Part shown: piece by piece, positions 53,701-64,000 of the stretch
How positions within the stretch are numbered: position 1 is the stretch's first letter
Layout: the number at the start of each line of letters is the position of its first letter
Assembly: GCA_963514095.1 (NCBI GenBank)
Contig: OY741271.1
Coordinates: forward strand, 8,718,476-8,782,475
DNA from: Eutrigla gurnardus
Lineage: Eukaryota > Chordata > Actinopteri > Perciformes > Triglidae
Length of the DNA stretch: 64,000 bases
Direction: 5' to 3'
Translations under genes and position numbers: made by a program
Notes under the pieces: model-generated
Seen by the model: only the letters and a program-made list of their open reading frames with translations
Databases searched by the model: none
What the model was told of the DNA's origin: nothing

Positions 53701-56321
53701 GTCATGGGAGGGGGGGCAAAGGAAAACTGAAAAAAAAAAAACTTTTTAAATAGATGATGGCAGTACACAAGGCAGCAAACAACAAAGTGTCGCTTTTTTT
53801 TTTTTTTTTTGCCTTTGAACACCAGCGGAAACATCAGATAGCCGACTGTAAATGCAATCATGAAGCTTCACGCAAGTATGTGTGTTCCACAACACATTAC
53901 CTGCGATAACACAGATGAAAAAGGGGGAATGAAAAGGTGGCTTTCTCTCTTTTCCGAATATCTCTATCAAACCAGCTTATTTCAATATATTTTCTGCATC
54001 AGTCCACAAGCCATCTCCTCAAGACTGATGGTCGTGCCACTGCATCCGACAAACAGATGAGCTGAAGCCAAAAGAGAACATTTCTTCTTTTCCGCTTGAT
54101 AAATAGAAGGCCTGTAAATGAAACCTGAAATAACGGGTATATTTGCTTATCAAGCGTAACCTCTGTGTACTCCGGTGCATCTATGTTGTTTGAACGTCAG
54201 TCATTTTATAAATGAACATCCAAAGGCAAAGGCTACGATGTGTTATCCCCGGGGATCTAGAGAGAGGCTGTCAGATATAATATGACAGGAGCACCATCAG
54301 TTCACAAACAGGGATGTGAGTGAAAGCCTGGAGGTGAGACAGTAAATCATAAAAACATAAAAGCTGGACTTGCTCTTTTGTCTGATGCACGTATCAAAGA
54401 AGGAATACTGGAAGGAATACTCAGGAGATTAAGAATGAATTAAAAAATACTATTGTTGAAGTATCAGTAAAAGTAAAACTCTGCTTCTTTCATTTCAGCT
54501 GAAATAGATTGTGCATGATTGCTAGAATTTACTTGCTGCTGCACCGAATTTAATCACTTCAACAACAAATGAGACCGAAATCCAGCAGAGCATTGAAGGA
54601 CATGGTGCACAGCATGCATATCTAATATTTGAAAACGCTCTGGCCTGGTTTATTCCAATGCTTGTTGAAGATGTAAACATTTCTCTAATTTCCAGGGCTG
54701 ATTTCCTTACGAATACTTTCCCTGCCGTGTGAGGAACCAGCCTGTTGATACCACATCCTTGCAGGGCCTGTTTTTATTGTGCGTATCCTTCAGAGCCTTC
54801 ACTAGGAGGAGATACTATTCAAGCAAACAACCCACTTCACGCCTCTTATTATGCATTTGATTTAGTCTTAATAAATGCTGCTGCCCACAGCGCTACAGCA
54901 CCTACTGAAAAGAATTTCATTACTGCAGTCCACCTAAAGATGGCATCTCACTGAGAATACATCTGTTTGCAAGGGTTTCGGGAGGCTGCTCTGTGACAAA
55001 TACAAGAGCTGCATAGCAACAATTTATATAACCTCAAAAAAATTCAAAGATAAGCGCTGAGTTACATACAAGCGAATACAGCTGCAAATTAAGAGAGAGC
55101 CTAAAAAGCAATGATGGACCTCTAGTTTAGATAAAGGGTAGATTTTGCAGAATCAAAAGTCTGTAATAATGAAATCCCGTTGACAGATAAAAGATTGGGC
55201 GTTGACGGGACCTGTCACCAGCAGCAGCATTCAGGCTTTTCAGCCAAACTCGCTTGTCTTTTTAAAAACCCAGCACAGAGGAAACAGTGGTCACAGGTTG
55301 TTTCCAGAGCAGTCTGGAGCACCACATGCAGATCGGTCATTTACAACGGAGGTCATAAATCAGTGAAGCAGAGGCACCTCTGTTTTCTGGGTGACTAATG
55401 TTGTATTTGGTCTACACTGCTTGTGCTGCAGCAACAAGTAAACCGTATGTATGAGAACTACGTGAATGTCGGCATCTGTTATAAAAGCATTAATTGAAGC
55501 GTGCTGCCTTTGGGAAAAAAGTCCTTAAAATAATTATTTGTTGTGTGTGTTTTCCTGCCGTTTACTCTTGAGACTTTTTGAAAGGCATGAGGGATCCAAC
55601 TATCAAAGAGTAATGTATTGAATTAAACCCTAACCAAATCTAAGGATCATTACAATATTAGTCTCTGTCCTTTCTAACATTAGATGTAAGCAGCAGAAGG
55701 CATACTAGGACATTTTTAAAACCGAGACTCGGTTTTAAACCTTGTTGCTTTATTCCTACTTGGATACAACATCCTTTCTAATATTAATGATCTCCAACCA
55801 GAAATGTGTCACCTCCACTCTGCAACCTCACCAACTAATCAACCATTCATTTAAAGGAGCTGCACACAAACGGCGGCGTTGCTGACAGAGCCTGCGGGTG
55901 TGTTGTGTTGCCTTCGAGAAGCGAGCTCATTAGAAGTCTGTCTCTGGTCGGATGGGCTGCCAGCACAGCAGTGACCATGGCGACACATCACTTGGCTGCC
56001 TGGTTGTTTGTTGTGGACATTGAAGCCTTTATAAGTGAGGTGCCTACATAACGTGTTACATAATGACACTGTGGAACTATCTCACCTCTTTCATAAGAGA
56101 ATGTGAGAATTTCAGAAACTCCGTCATAACTGGACAGCAACATTTGTACCAATGTGGTGCCATGAAATCAGTTTATTCTGCCCGTCTGCATCCCATTTCT
56201 TAGATTTACTGCTTAACACCCTTTTCCTTTAATAAAGGTACACCTTTGAAATCAAGATCACATCCTCCTTTCATAAGTCCCTCAGAGCTCTCCATGTTTA
56301 CAGCAGCACTGGACGGACAAC
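47721..56321. other. Long repeat-poor intergenic or intronic stretch
   Basis: About 8.6 kb with hardly any microsatellites or recognised repeats apart from a T17 run at 53794-53810. Several parts (48480-48560, 49000-49200, 50440-50600, 51540-51680, 54580-54960) have the homeodomain-rich, G/C-balanced look of conserved non-coding elements. As the first recognised exon to the right belongs to a minus-strand TAFA5-type gene, this could be its 3' intron or flank. No exon recognised. Confidence 0.4.
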
Positions 56322-56340
56322 ACACACACACACACATACA

Positions 56341-56387
<47 letters not shown>

Positions 56388-56394
56388 ACACACA
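56322..56394. repeat. (CA)n microsatellite with TA/GA interruptions
   Basis: CA repeat of about 70 bp with a few variant units. Confidence 0.95.
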
Positions 56395-57015
56395 TGCACT
56401 CCACTAGCTTTTCAGCCTGCAACAAAGTGCACATAGCTGCACAGCACGACCTACTGGGTGCATTCTATGTGGCTGTGCTGTTCATTTTGCAACTCTCCTT
56501 CGTTTGGAAAAAAAAACAAAAAAAAACGCCCAATTGCAACTGTTTTGTTTCTCTCCGGGCCAGACTGGCCGAGCGGTGGCATTTGTTGTGTGTGGGCGTA
56601 GGAAGATTTCTTTTTCCGTACTGTCCATGAAACCGTAGTCTGAATATGATCAAATCAGAGATTCAAGTGCTTGCATTTCATAATTTAAGCTCCCTGCAGC
56701 CCGTGACGTAACATTTGAAGCCCAGAACATAATATTTGGGAGAGTAGTCTGATCTTACCCTGCACTGAAAAAGCATTTCCATGCGTAGCTTCAATTCGAG
56801 CCCGTCACTTCATTACCATTGGCTGATAATAGAGCAGTCGAGCTCTCATCAAGCAGGGAGCAAGCTGACGCAATCCCACAACCCTCTTGCTCGCATGAAA
56901 GGAGACAAAAACATTTGACTGTCCTGAATTCAGAAGTCAATTTTCAAACTGATGGCAATTTCCACCCTCCTCACAAACACACCCATCTGTGCTGTTGTGT
57001 AACCTGACTATTCAT

Positions 57016-57038
57016 CCCCCCCCCCCCCCCCCCCCCCC
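57016..57038. repeat. Poly-C tract (23 nt)
   Basis: Twenty-three consecutive C residues. Confidence 0.95.
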
Positions 57039-57781
57039 GACCCGCCTCCTCCTCCTGTCAAGTGTATGAAACCAACCTTGCAACGCCGCGCCCCACCTTT
57101 CTCATATTGCGCTTTCCACCTCAGAGAATATCATATGTAGACCTTTCAGCGGCTCACTAGTGAAGACAAATTGCCAGCTTGTTTGGGGGGGCCTCCAGAG
57201 AGTGATTCATATTAATGGCTAGCTGGCAATGGAGAGTGGCCTGCATATGCAAACTCCATTAACAGGTTAGGCTGCAGTGTGTGACCTGGCAGTGCCACCA
57301 TGAGCTGCACACACAGGAGGGCGGGCTGTTTAGAAAGAGCTGCAGGTGCACTGTGTGTGTGTGTGTGTGGCATGTCGCTTTATCAATATATATATATATA
57401 ACTATATAATACTATGCACTTTTATTCATATTCATTGTACAAATGGTCATTGTCACATACACAACGCATTTAACCTGAACTGTCTGATAAACAATTGTGA
57501 AATATTCAGTTTGGGTCTATTTAATACAATCCATCTAAAATCCAATAATGGATTTGGTTTGTTTTTCATGGTTTTTAAGTTTTCAAGGATTTAATACATT
57601 TTTGACAGCCACTGCTTCAAAAGGTTCCAGTTGTACATCGCATACATAACATTTGTATTATTTCTTTGACAGGAGCTTCTTGACCACTGAGAGCAGAAAA
57701 ATGAAGGTCTAATTCATTAAATTATTCCTTGTTCAAATTCATGAGCTTTTTATGTGTAAGCCCATTATCAGCCTGTGAAAG

Positions 57782-58370
57782 TTAAAGCCCCAGTCGGCAA
57801 CATTTTTTTGATCATATTCACTGAAGCCGACACTATGCTCCGATAGAACAATATAAATCATCCAGTTTTAGAAAGAAAAAAAAACGCGCCTCTATGTGCA
57901 CGTAGAGCCTGTTGTTTGTTTTGCAAAGATCGACAGAGCCCGGATGATCCTGTCCAATCAGCATGCAGGGCTGTGTTCGTGCACACACAGAGCCCCTCCC
58001 CCCTCAGGCTCGTTACAATATCACAGGCACACGCATTGCGTTGAATTGTTTGTAGCGTGATGGCGGTGGGAAGTAGCAACAAGCTTCCAATTCCTCGTTA
58101 AAAACCGAAACGAGGAGGTCCAAAACAACCAAGGAAAAGAAAACACCGGTGGAAAATAAGGAGAAAGAGATTGTGACCGTGCCCGTGATAAAACCAGAGT
58201 CAACATCGGACGTTTCAAATGTGTCTGGTGCACACGCAATGACGGGCACGGAGTCGAGGGGAGGGAGCTCGGTGGTCGTGGGGGAGGAGCGTGAGAGTTG
58301 TAAACATTCAAAATCTGACAGAGTGCCCTCGATCCGCCGGACTTTCCGACACAGACTTTAAACACAGTGC
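57782..58370 (+). mobile_element. Teleost transposon-derived repeat, right end not found
   Basis: Starts at a TTAA followed by AGCCCCAGTCGGCAACAT. Later motifs are CCTCTATGTGCACGTAGAGC, GATCCTGTCCAATCAGCATG, TAGCGTGATGGCGGTGGGAA, CGAAACGAGGAGGTCCAAAA and GATTGTGACCGTGCCCGTGA. I recognise the order as a recurrent teleost element. The 144-codon minus-strand frame over it is an artefact of the element. No matching inverted right end was found, so it is truncated or its far end has diverged. Confidence 0.6.
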
Positions 58371-58789
58371 TAAGTGAAAGGTTAAAAGTCATAAATATTG
58401 GAACACTGCATTTGTTATTAGTGGCAAATTCTAGCATCAGCCCTTCTAGCAACAAGTGTTGGAAAAACTCAACAACTTAGAATTAATTTCTCACAGCAAG
58501 TCAGCCCAAAAGTATAAAGTTTGCTTTGAATGGAACTCCAGGAAAGGCCACAGCGTTGTTTAAATCAGAGGGTTTTATCCCATTGGGGGCATGACTGAGT
58601 TCATCAAATTCATGGAAATCTACCTGTTTGATTGCTAGACGCCTGGTGTGCAAAGTTTGTGTTTTTGGCCTGAGGGTGGCTCATAGTGTTTCGAAATGCA
58701 AATAGTTCCTCCTCTGAGAAGAATAAATACACTCAGTAAATCTCAAGACAGCCTGCCTTTTAGATTTTAGTATTTCTCTTCAACATTTT
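58371..58789. other. Intergenic sequence
   Basis: Short unique-looking stretch between two repeats; nothing recognised. Confidence 0.5.
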
Positions 58790-59060
58790 GGACTCATAGT
58801 GGTGCCAGAGGAAAGGTCAGGGGGTCAACGACAACAAAAAACTCATTCTAAAAGGCCCATGAATATTCACAGCACATTCCATGGAAACTCAGCCATTCGT
58901 TTTCAAGATATATTGGCCAGTGTTGAAGTGTTAGTCAAAGAGACATTTTGGCCCGACAGTGGCGACAGATGAAACTTTGTGGGTCACTAAAATTAAGAGG
59001 CATCCTCTGGAGGAGGCAGCAGTGTCACAAACCAAGTTAAACACTAATCTGTCTAATAAA
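58790..59060 (+). repeat. Teleost dispersed repeat family, copy 5 (plus orientation)
   Basis: Motifs in order: CATAGTGGTGCCAGAGGAAA, GGTCAGGGGGTCAACGACAA, CCATGAATATTCACAGCACA, TTCCATGGAAACTCAGCCAT, GATATATTGGCCAGTG, then a second partial unit (TGAAACTTTGTGGGTCACTA, GAGGCATCCTCTGGAG). Diverged relative of the copies at 13140 and 40830. Confidence 0.55.
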
Positions 59061-60594
59061 TGTTGAGATTACTTTTTCTGGCAAATAGATTGATATCTCT
59101 ATTCCCAGGGCTTGTACACTATCAGGTCAAAATGATCCACTTTAGTAATTCCAGCAGCACTCAGTATAGAAATTACGTACGCTGACCAACTCCAACCTAA
59201 AGGAGCAGTCAAGACTGTCAAAACTGTGCAACAGCCAACAGAGATGGTTCCTGGGAGGAAGATACGTGTTTTTTAGTTGGACACAAGGAGGCTGTTCTAT
59301 TGAGGAATGCTGCTGTAACATGTTCAGGTACATCTTTTCATCTCTTTCTCAGTTACACAAAGCACACAAAACACAACAAATACTTTCCATTGTCATGGAA
59401 ACATTCTCTCATTGTCCAGTTGTCGAAAACCTCAATTGAATCTTTAGTTACCTGATTTGATAAGGTGCTCCTGAACCCCAACCCCGTGCTAACTGATATT
59501 ATCAGTATGATGTATATACTGTATGTTTTATTAGATGCATGATCTGCCAGGTAGCAGGTACATTTGTCACTTTGTCAGTGGCTAACTCCCCCTACGTGGA
59601 GCCTACGCACCACAGCATAATGAGCCCAGCCGTTATCAGCTCTCACAAACCCACATTGTCACAGTGCTCCAATGTAATGTGATTATGGCCACGTGAAGAC
59701 AGACTCTCGCAATTAGAACTCGCTCTCTACACTCAGATGCTTGCACACAGATGTGGACAGACAGAGCTTGGCGAGTGGCCGAGTGGCAGCTTGGTCCTCT
59801 ATCCCGGTCCCTCTCTTCTCCCCACACTCCAGCCTGATCAATCCTCTTTATAGATTTCTCATTTTCATTTATCTCACAGGATGTGCTTTCCTCCCATTTT
59901 GGGTCTCACAACAAATACCTCTGGATACCTCCTCTCTTCTGCTGCCAAATCCTCTCTATCCCTGCCCCCTCAAAAAACAACAACAAAAAAAAAAACCCAC
60001 CAGCATCACTTGTGATTAACCTCTGTTATAAAACTCTCCCTCAGCAACAGCTAATTGAGAATATGCAGTGGAACACGTAATCTGCCTTTTTTTTGTTTTT
60101 TTGGTATTAAAGCAAAAACACTAACCTAAGTGTGCTGTCAGGGTAGATTACAGCAGGATGGGAATGCATGCATGAAATCTGACGCAGCTGCCTAGGGTGG
60201 CTGGACGGAGGAGGCAGAGGAGCGAGAGGGATAAAGACACAGCAAGTGAGGGAAATAAAAGACAAAGAGAGTGAAAATCAAGAGATCCAGTCAGAGGTTG
60301 ACCTTTGGTCTCGTGTACCTGACGATGAGGACAGCAGTCTTTTGTTCTTTCATCTCTCGCTGACATCAACATGCTGTATCGTGCTGTTTTACTCGCTCTG
60401 TCGCTTCAAGTTAAATCCCTCAACAGATGTAATTCAAACATACATGGAAAACTAGAACTACCGCCTCACGCTCCGATGCCTCCGCCGACCAGTCATGCTG
60501 CACTCTACGTGTGCAAAATGTCATCAGTTTCATCCTATGAGTCATTTGTGTGCATGCAACTTGTCCCGAGTCCTGGCCAAAAGCGTGTTTTGTG
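59061..60594. other. Intergenic sequence
   Basis: No gene recognised. A short poly-A-rich stretch at 59970-59997. Short open frames lack support. Confidence 0.45.
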
Positions 60595-60815
60595 AGGTCA
60601 CACTGACCTTTGCACGCCAAAATCTGATCAGTTCAATCTTGAGCCCCAGTGGACATTTGATGTACATTTGAAGGAATTCGCTGAGATATCAAAAGAATGT
60701 GTAAAGTCATAGTAACCTTGGCCTATGACCTCCAACATCAAATCAGTTCATCCTTGATTATAGTTTATCGTTTGTGCCAAATTTAAGGAAATTCACACAA
60801 TGTCTGAGATAATAA
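60595..60815 (+). repeat. Two tandem partial units of a teleost repeat
   Basis: Unit 1 (about 60595-60690) has GGTCACACTGACCTTTGCAC, then CAAAATCTGATCAGTTCAAT. Unit 2 (about 60712-60815) has GTAACCTTGGCCTATGACCT, then ATCAAATCAGTTCATCCTTG, TTTGTGCCAAATTTAAGGAA and TGAGATAAT. These are the usual units of a common fish repeat that normally occurs as tandem copies. Confidence 0.7.
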
Positions 60816-61992
60816 AAAGTAGAACTTGAGAACAACAAACACAATACATACTAAAACACTGGACATGTTTTTCTGGTGTGAACACGCACGGTAAAGAAAA
60901 AAACGAGAACTTTTCTATTGAGCATGGGGTGAAACTGAGACCTGTAGTCATGGCAACTCAGTTGTTGAGTGACTATTTTTGGCCGGTCTGTAGGCGCCTT
61001 TACAAGTTTGCTTTTCCCCACTCATGGCATTCACACATTCAAAATTATACTTCCCTGATAATGGCACGGACGTGTAAAGGAAACGTGAAGCTGCACTCAG
61101 ACTCACGCTGCATGCCGTCTTTGTGCATCCTGAATCAAATAAGAGTTGGTCACAGAGCGAAGCCTCAGTCAGCGACGCAGCACTGGCAGCTCTGAGGCAT
61201 TGGATGCATGCTGCACTGTGAGAGGAGCCTACAGAGGACCAGATGACACCATATTGAAGGCTTTAAAAATTGAACATGTTTTTATTCATTTAAACCTCTC
61301 ACAGCGTCAGGGGGAGGTCACAGACTGTTGTCAGCTCACATTATGTTTCCGAGCATGACAATGAAACTCTTCTCTTCTCTTGTTTAAGCAAATTATTGAA
61401 TTAACTGCTCATAATCATATTTCAATCCAAATTTGAGTCAGTATTTTTTTTTACAGCACACTCAAGGTAAAACCTCTGATAATTACCCACATGGCTTTGT
61501 TTGTTTGTTAAGTGAAACGACATTAAATCAAAAGAGACAGGAAATTGCTGCTGAAATTGCTCTCTATTCAAGCATGTTGCAGTTGCTGCCTCACCTCAAT
61601 AAGTGATGTCACAGCAGATGTTTTCCGTCGGCCCTTTATTGTTGTTTACTGTTTATTGTTTATCTGCTCATATGAACCCCATTAGCATTAGATACGGGTG
61701 ATCGTCTTCTTGGCGCCCATTAATAGATGCTTAGAATATAAAATACAGCAAAAATGTGTTCATAACCGCGTCCTACAATTCCATTTTGGATTTAATTATC
61801 AAACAAGTTCAGCATTGGTTGTCTTGAACTTTGAGACTCCGTATTGATGCAGTCTTTGAAAACCTGGAAGCTGTGTGCTGTCTCCGTGGACCTGGCCTCA
61901 CATATCACTAGCAGCTCAGAGGGGGGGGGGGGTGTCAGCGTGATGCTGTTAAGTGCATATGGCGTATATTAATGCCTTGTCTTGTAAATTAC
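60816..61992. other. 3' flank or intron of the TAFA5-type gene
   Basis: Downstream of the TAFA5-type exon on the minus strand. The expected last exon encodes only the final one to few residues plus 3'UTR, so it cannot be recognised by protein similarity here. Contains a poly-G run at about 61920-61932. Confidence 0.4.
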
Positions 61993-62120
61993 CGTGACGG
62001 TCTTGATGCGACCGCTGCCCCTGGTGCAGGTCCAGCCGGATCGGTTGAACAGGAGGCTGCAGACCTCCCCCTCCAGGCACGGAGCCATCTCACACCACTG
62101 ACGACTCCGCACGATTCGCG
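61993..62120 (-). CDS. tafa5: TAFA5 (FAM19A5)-type chemokine-like protein, penultimate exon
   Basis: TAFA proteins are small secreted, cysteine-rich, brain-expressed chemokine-like ligands. The exon is 128 nt. The acceptor is CCGCCCCCTCAG and the donor GTAATT. It begins with two bases of a split codon (completing the alanine before RIV) and ends in phase 0. It encodes RQWCEMAPCLEGEVC, then NRSGWTCT and GRIKTVT. The W-C, P-C-LEGE-C and SGW-C spacing is the TAFA C-terminal signature. ARI-x3-QWC, NRSGWTCT and GRIKT match TAFA5 rather than TAFA1-4. It may be tafa5 or a teleost tafa5-like duplicate. Upstream exons with the signal peptide are not in the window. Reading past the donor would add VIYKTRH and a stop. 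Confidence 0.88.
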
Positions 62121-64000
62121 CTGAGGGGGCGGAAGAGAAGAGGGCAAAGAGGCAGATTAGACAGATTCACGGACTTGAAAATGTTAACGTTTCCTGGATA
62201 AATAAATAAAAGTTGACTTTTTTTTTTTATGCCCACCAGACGGGAGAGCATCTTCCTATGTTGATGTGTCCACAAGCCTGTAGTAGTTTAATAAGGTTCT
62301 TGTTGAACCACCATGTCTGAATTGCCTGTGGTAGTAACCTTTACAGGCCAGCTGGTGGTCCATAAATTACTATCCTGTTAATGCTAGCTTTCACTGCAGC
62401 TGCACAGAAGGATTGCTTCTTCCTTTTGACATTTTGTTACACTTAATATTCCTCCTGAAAGAGGAAAGGGTTTTAGTATTGAAAATAATTGTACCATTTT
62501 AAAGCAGGACATTGTTGGATTTCTTTGCCTGAAGTGATGCTGTGTTCGCAGTGAACAATAGACTTCTATATTAGTACATGAAAAGAAGTTTGGGCATCTC
62601 TGCACCAGAAATGAACAGAGCTACATAGCAGGAATAGCAAGAGAACAGACTCATTGTTGGTTTGCAACAATAGCTGAAGAACCGCTCTACAAGCAAACAA
62701 GGACATTTGTGGAGATATGATGATGTCATGAATTGCTCCATTTGGATGATTATGTTTTTTTGTATTTCATCCATATAAACCTTCTAAATTTAAAGGAAGA
62801 TGTCGAACATTTTGAGAAGAAACGCAAATTTCTAAGGTCGGCTTGACATTTACTCATTTCTGAACTTTTTAAAATGAATTTGAAATTGAACAGAGTAAGA
62901 AGGACGACAGGAAAGAAGTGAACGAGTTGCAACAAAGGTCCCTGATCGAATGCAAAACACGGACGTGGCAGTTCACGCTCCGTCAATGCTGATATTTGAA
63001 AAAAAATTTCTATGCCAAGACATTAATCTGTACAGAGCCCAGCAGGTGTCAATTTCTCTGGGCAGAAATACAAGAGAAAATTGATTCATATTCTCACTCA
63101 ATTTGTGCTCTCATGTTAATGTCAAGTTACGGTGTCAGCGGGGACTTAAGTTACAGGTTATATCGATATTAGTTCTGATACATATATGTATGTCACTTAA
63201 ATGTGTCATGAATCTTGTTTAATCACGTTCTTTTAATTCACGCGCTCAGATTATTCATGCAACATTTCGCTACGTAGATCAGAGAGAAGGATCACACATT
63301 AGAAAGGCAAGAAAGAGAGTTCAGTCTTCTCCTGCCGGAGACATCAGAGTGAAAGCCAGTGACGTTTTTATTCTCCCTCTGCAGTCCGTCTGCATGACAT
63401 TGAATTAGCATTCGCCTGTAGTCGATGCTGATAAGCTCTGATTGTTCTTTACACAACGTGCTAAAGCAACACTGAAAGGTTATCGGCTCTCTGCGGACCT
63501 GGCCCAGGCCGCTGCTCCTGCCTGCCCGTGATCCCCCGGGGGACAGCACATTGTGGAACTAGGTAACATGGTGGGCAAATTGAAAGAGAGGAAGTACGAT
63601 TCGTTGAATGTCCACTGGAGAGCTGAAGGAGTGGGAGAGAGGGAGAGAGAAAGGTGTGGAAATGGAAGCCTTGTGACATTTTGCTGTGAGGTATTCCTGG
63701 TCCAGGCCTTGTTAACAGTCTGAAATTGGTCTTCGGAGTGTCATACCCCGACTGCAGCTCTGCAATAAAGATCTGTCATCTTGCGGTATTTATCAAGCCC
63801 CCCTCATGCATGTAACCACACACACACACCCACATACACAATTACTGCTCTGTAGATATAAAGCCATTCCCTCAGCAAATAATAGATATTGTTGACACAT
63901 CGGAAGAGGAGCAGTGTTTTTTTTTCTCCCCTTGCGGTGCAGTCAGGCAGCCGGAAAAACCAGCAGTGGAACACAACAATCCAGGAACTGGTCATCTCAT
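62121..64000. other. Intron upstream of the TAFA5-type exon
   Basis: 1.9 kb to the right edge. I searched the minus strand for the preceding TAFA5 exon (the Cys-Ala-Cys...GQIAGTTRA segment) and did not find it, so this is intronic. It contains T-rich and GA-rich short tracts and a small CA-rich patch at about 63820-63840. Confidence 0.6.

Noticed and set aside
58021..58455. 144-codon open frame on the minus strand
   Set aside because: It lies within a recognised teleost repeat and shows no conserved domain.
63292..63679. Minus-strand frames as a possible upstream TAFA5 exon
   Set aside because: None contains the expected Cys-x-Cys and GTTRA-type motifs of the preceding TAFA exon.

Overview
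The window looks like vertebrate nuclear DNA, most likely from a ray-finned (teleost) fish. Coding sequence is sparse and split into short exons with GT...AG borders. Long (AC)n/(GT)n microsatellites are abundant, and many dispersed repeats are of kinds familiar from teleost genomes. There are no operons and no bacterial or organellar features. Repeat family names come from pattern recognition, not from a search.

Left part (1-9421, minus strand): nine consecutive exons of a p38 MAP kinase gene can be assembled from the start codon at 9121 down to 865. They give the first 251 residues of the kinase domain; the remaining ~110 residues lie beyond the left edge. Exon lengths (113 coding, 130, 59, 106, 30, 48, 115, 72, 80) follow the p38 family layout. 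A methionine gatekeeper places it in the p38 gamma/delta class, and several segments favour delta (mapk13). Intron 7 appears to use a GC donor. Intron 6 holds two back-to-back TTAA-flanked MITEs that share one TTAA.

Middle (9.4-62 kb): about 52 kb with no gene I can name. It contains microsatellites, at least six diverged copies of one teleost repeat, a 951-bp GC-rich element with terminal inverted repeats, a CpG-rich block resembling a retroviral-type LTR, other fish repeats, an A/T-rich palindrome cluster, and stretches of unique sequence that could be conserved regulatory DNA. Four plus-strand exon-like segments (11.9, 17.0, 26.9 and 40.3 kb) each follow a 3' splice-site-like sequence and each begin in the same codon phase. 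They may belong to an unrecognised gene or be fortuitous.

Right part (61993-62120, minus strand): one exon of a TAFA5 (FAM19A5)-type secreted chemokine-like protein. Its upstream exons must lie beyond the right edge or be hidden. Both recognised genes are on the minus strand. Linkage of a TAFA5-type gene with a p38 gamma/delta gene recalls human 22q13, where TAFA5 and MAPK12/MAPK11 lie in the same band.
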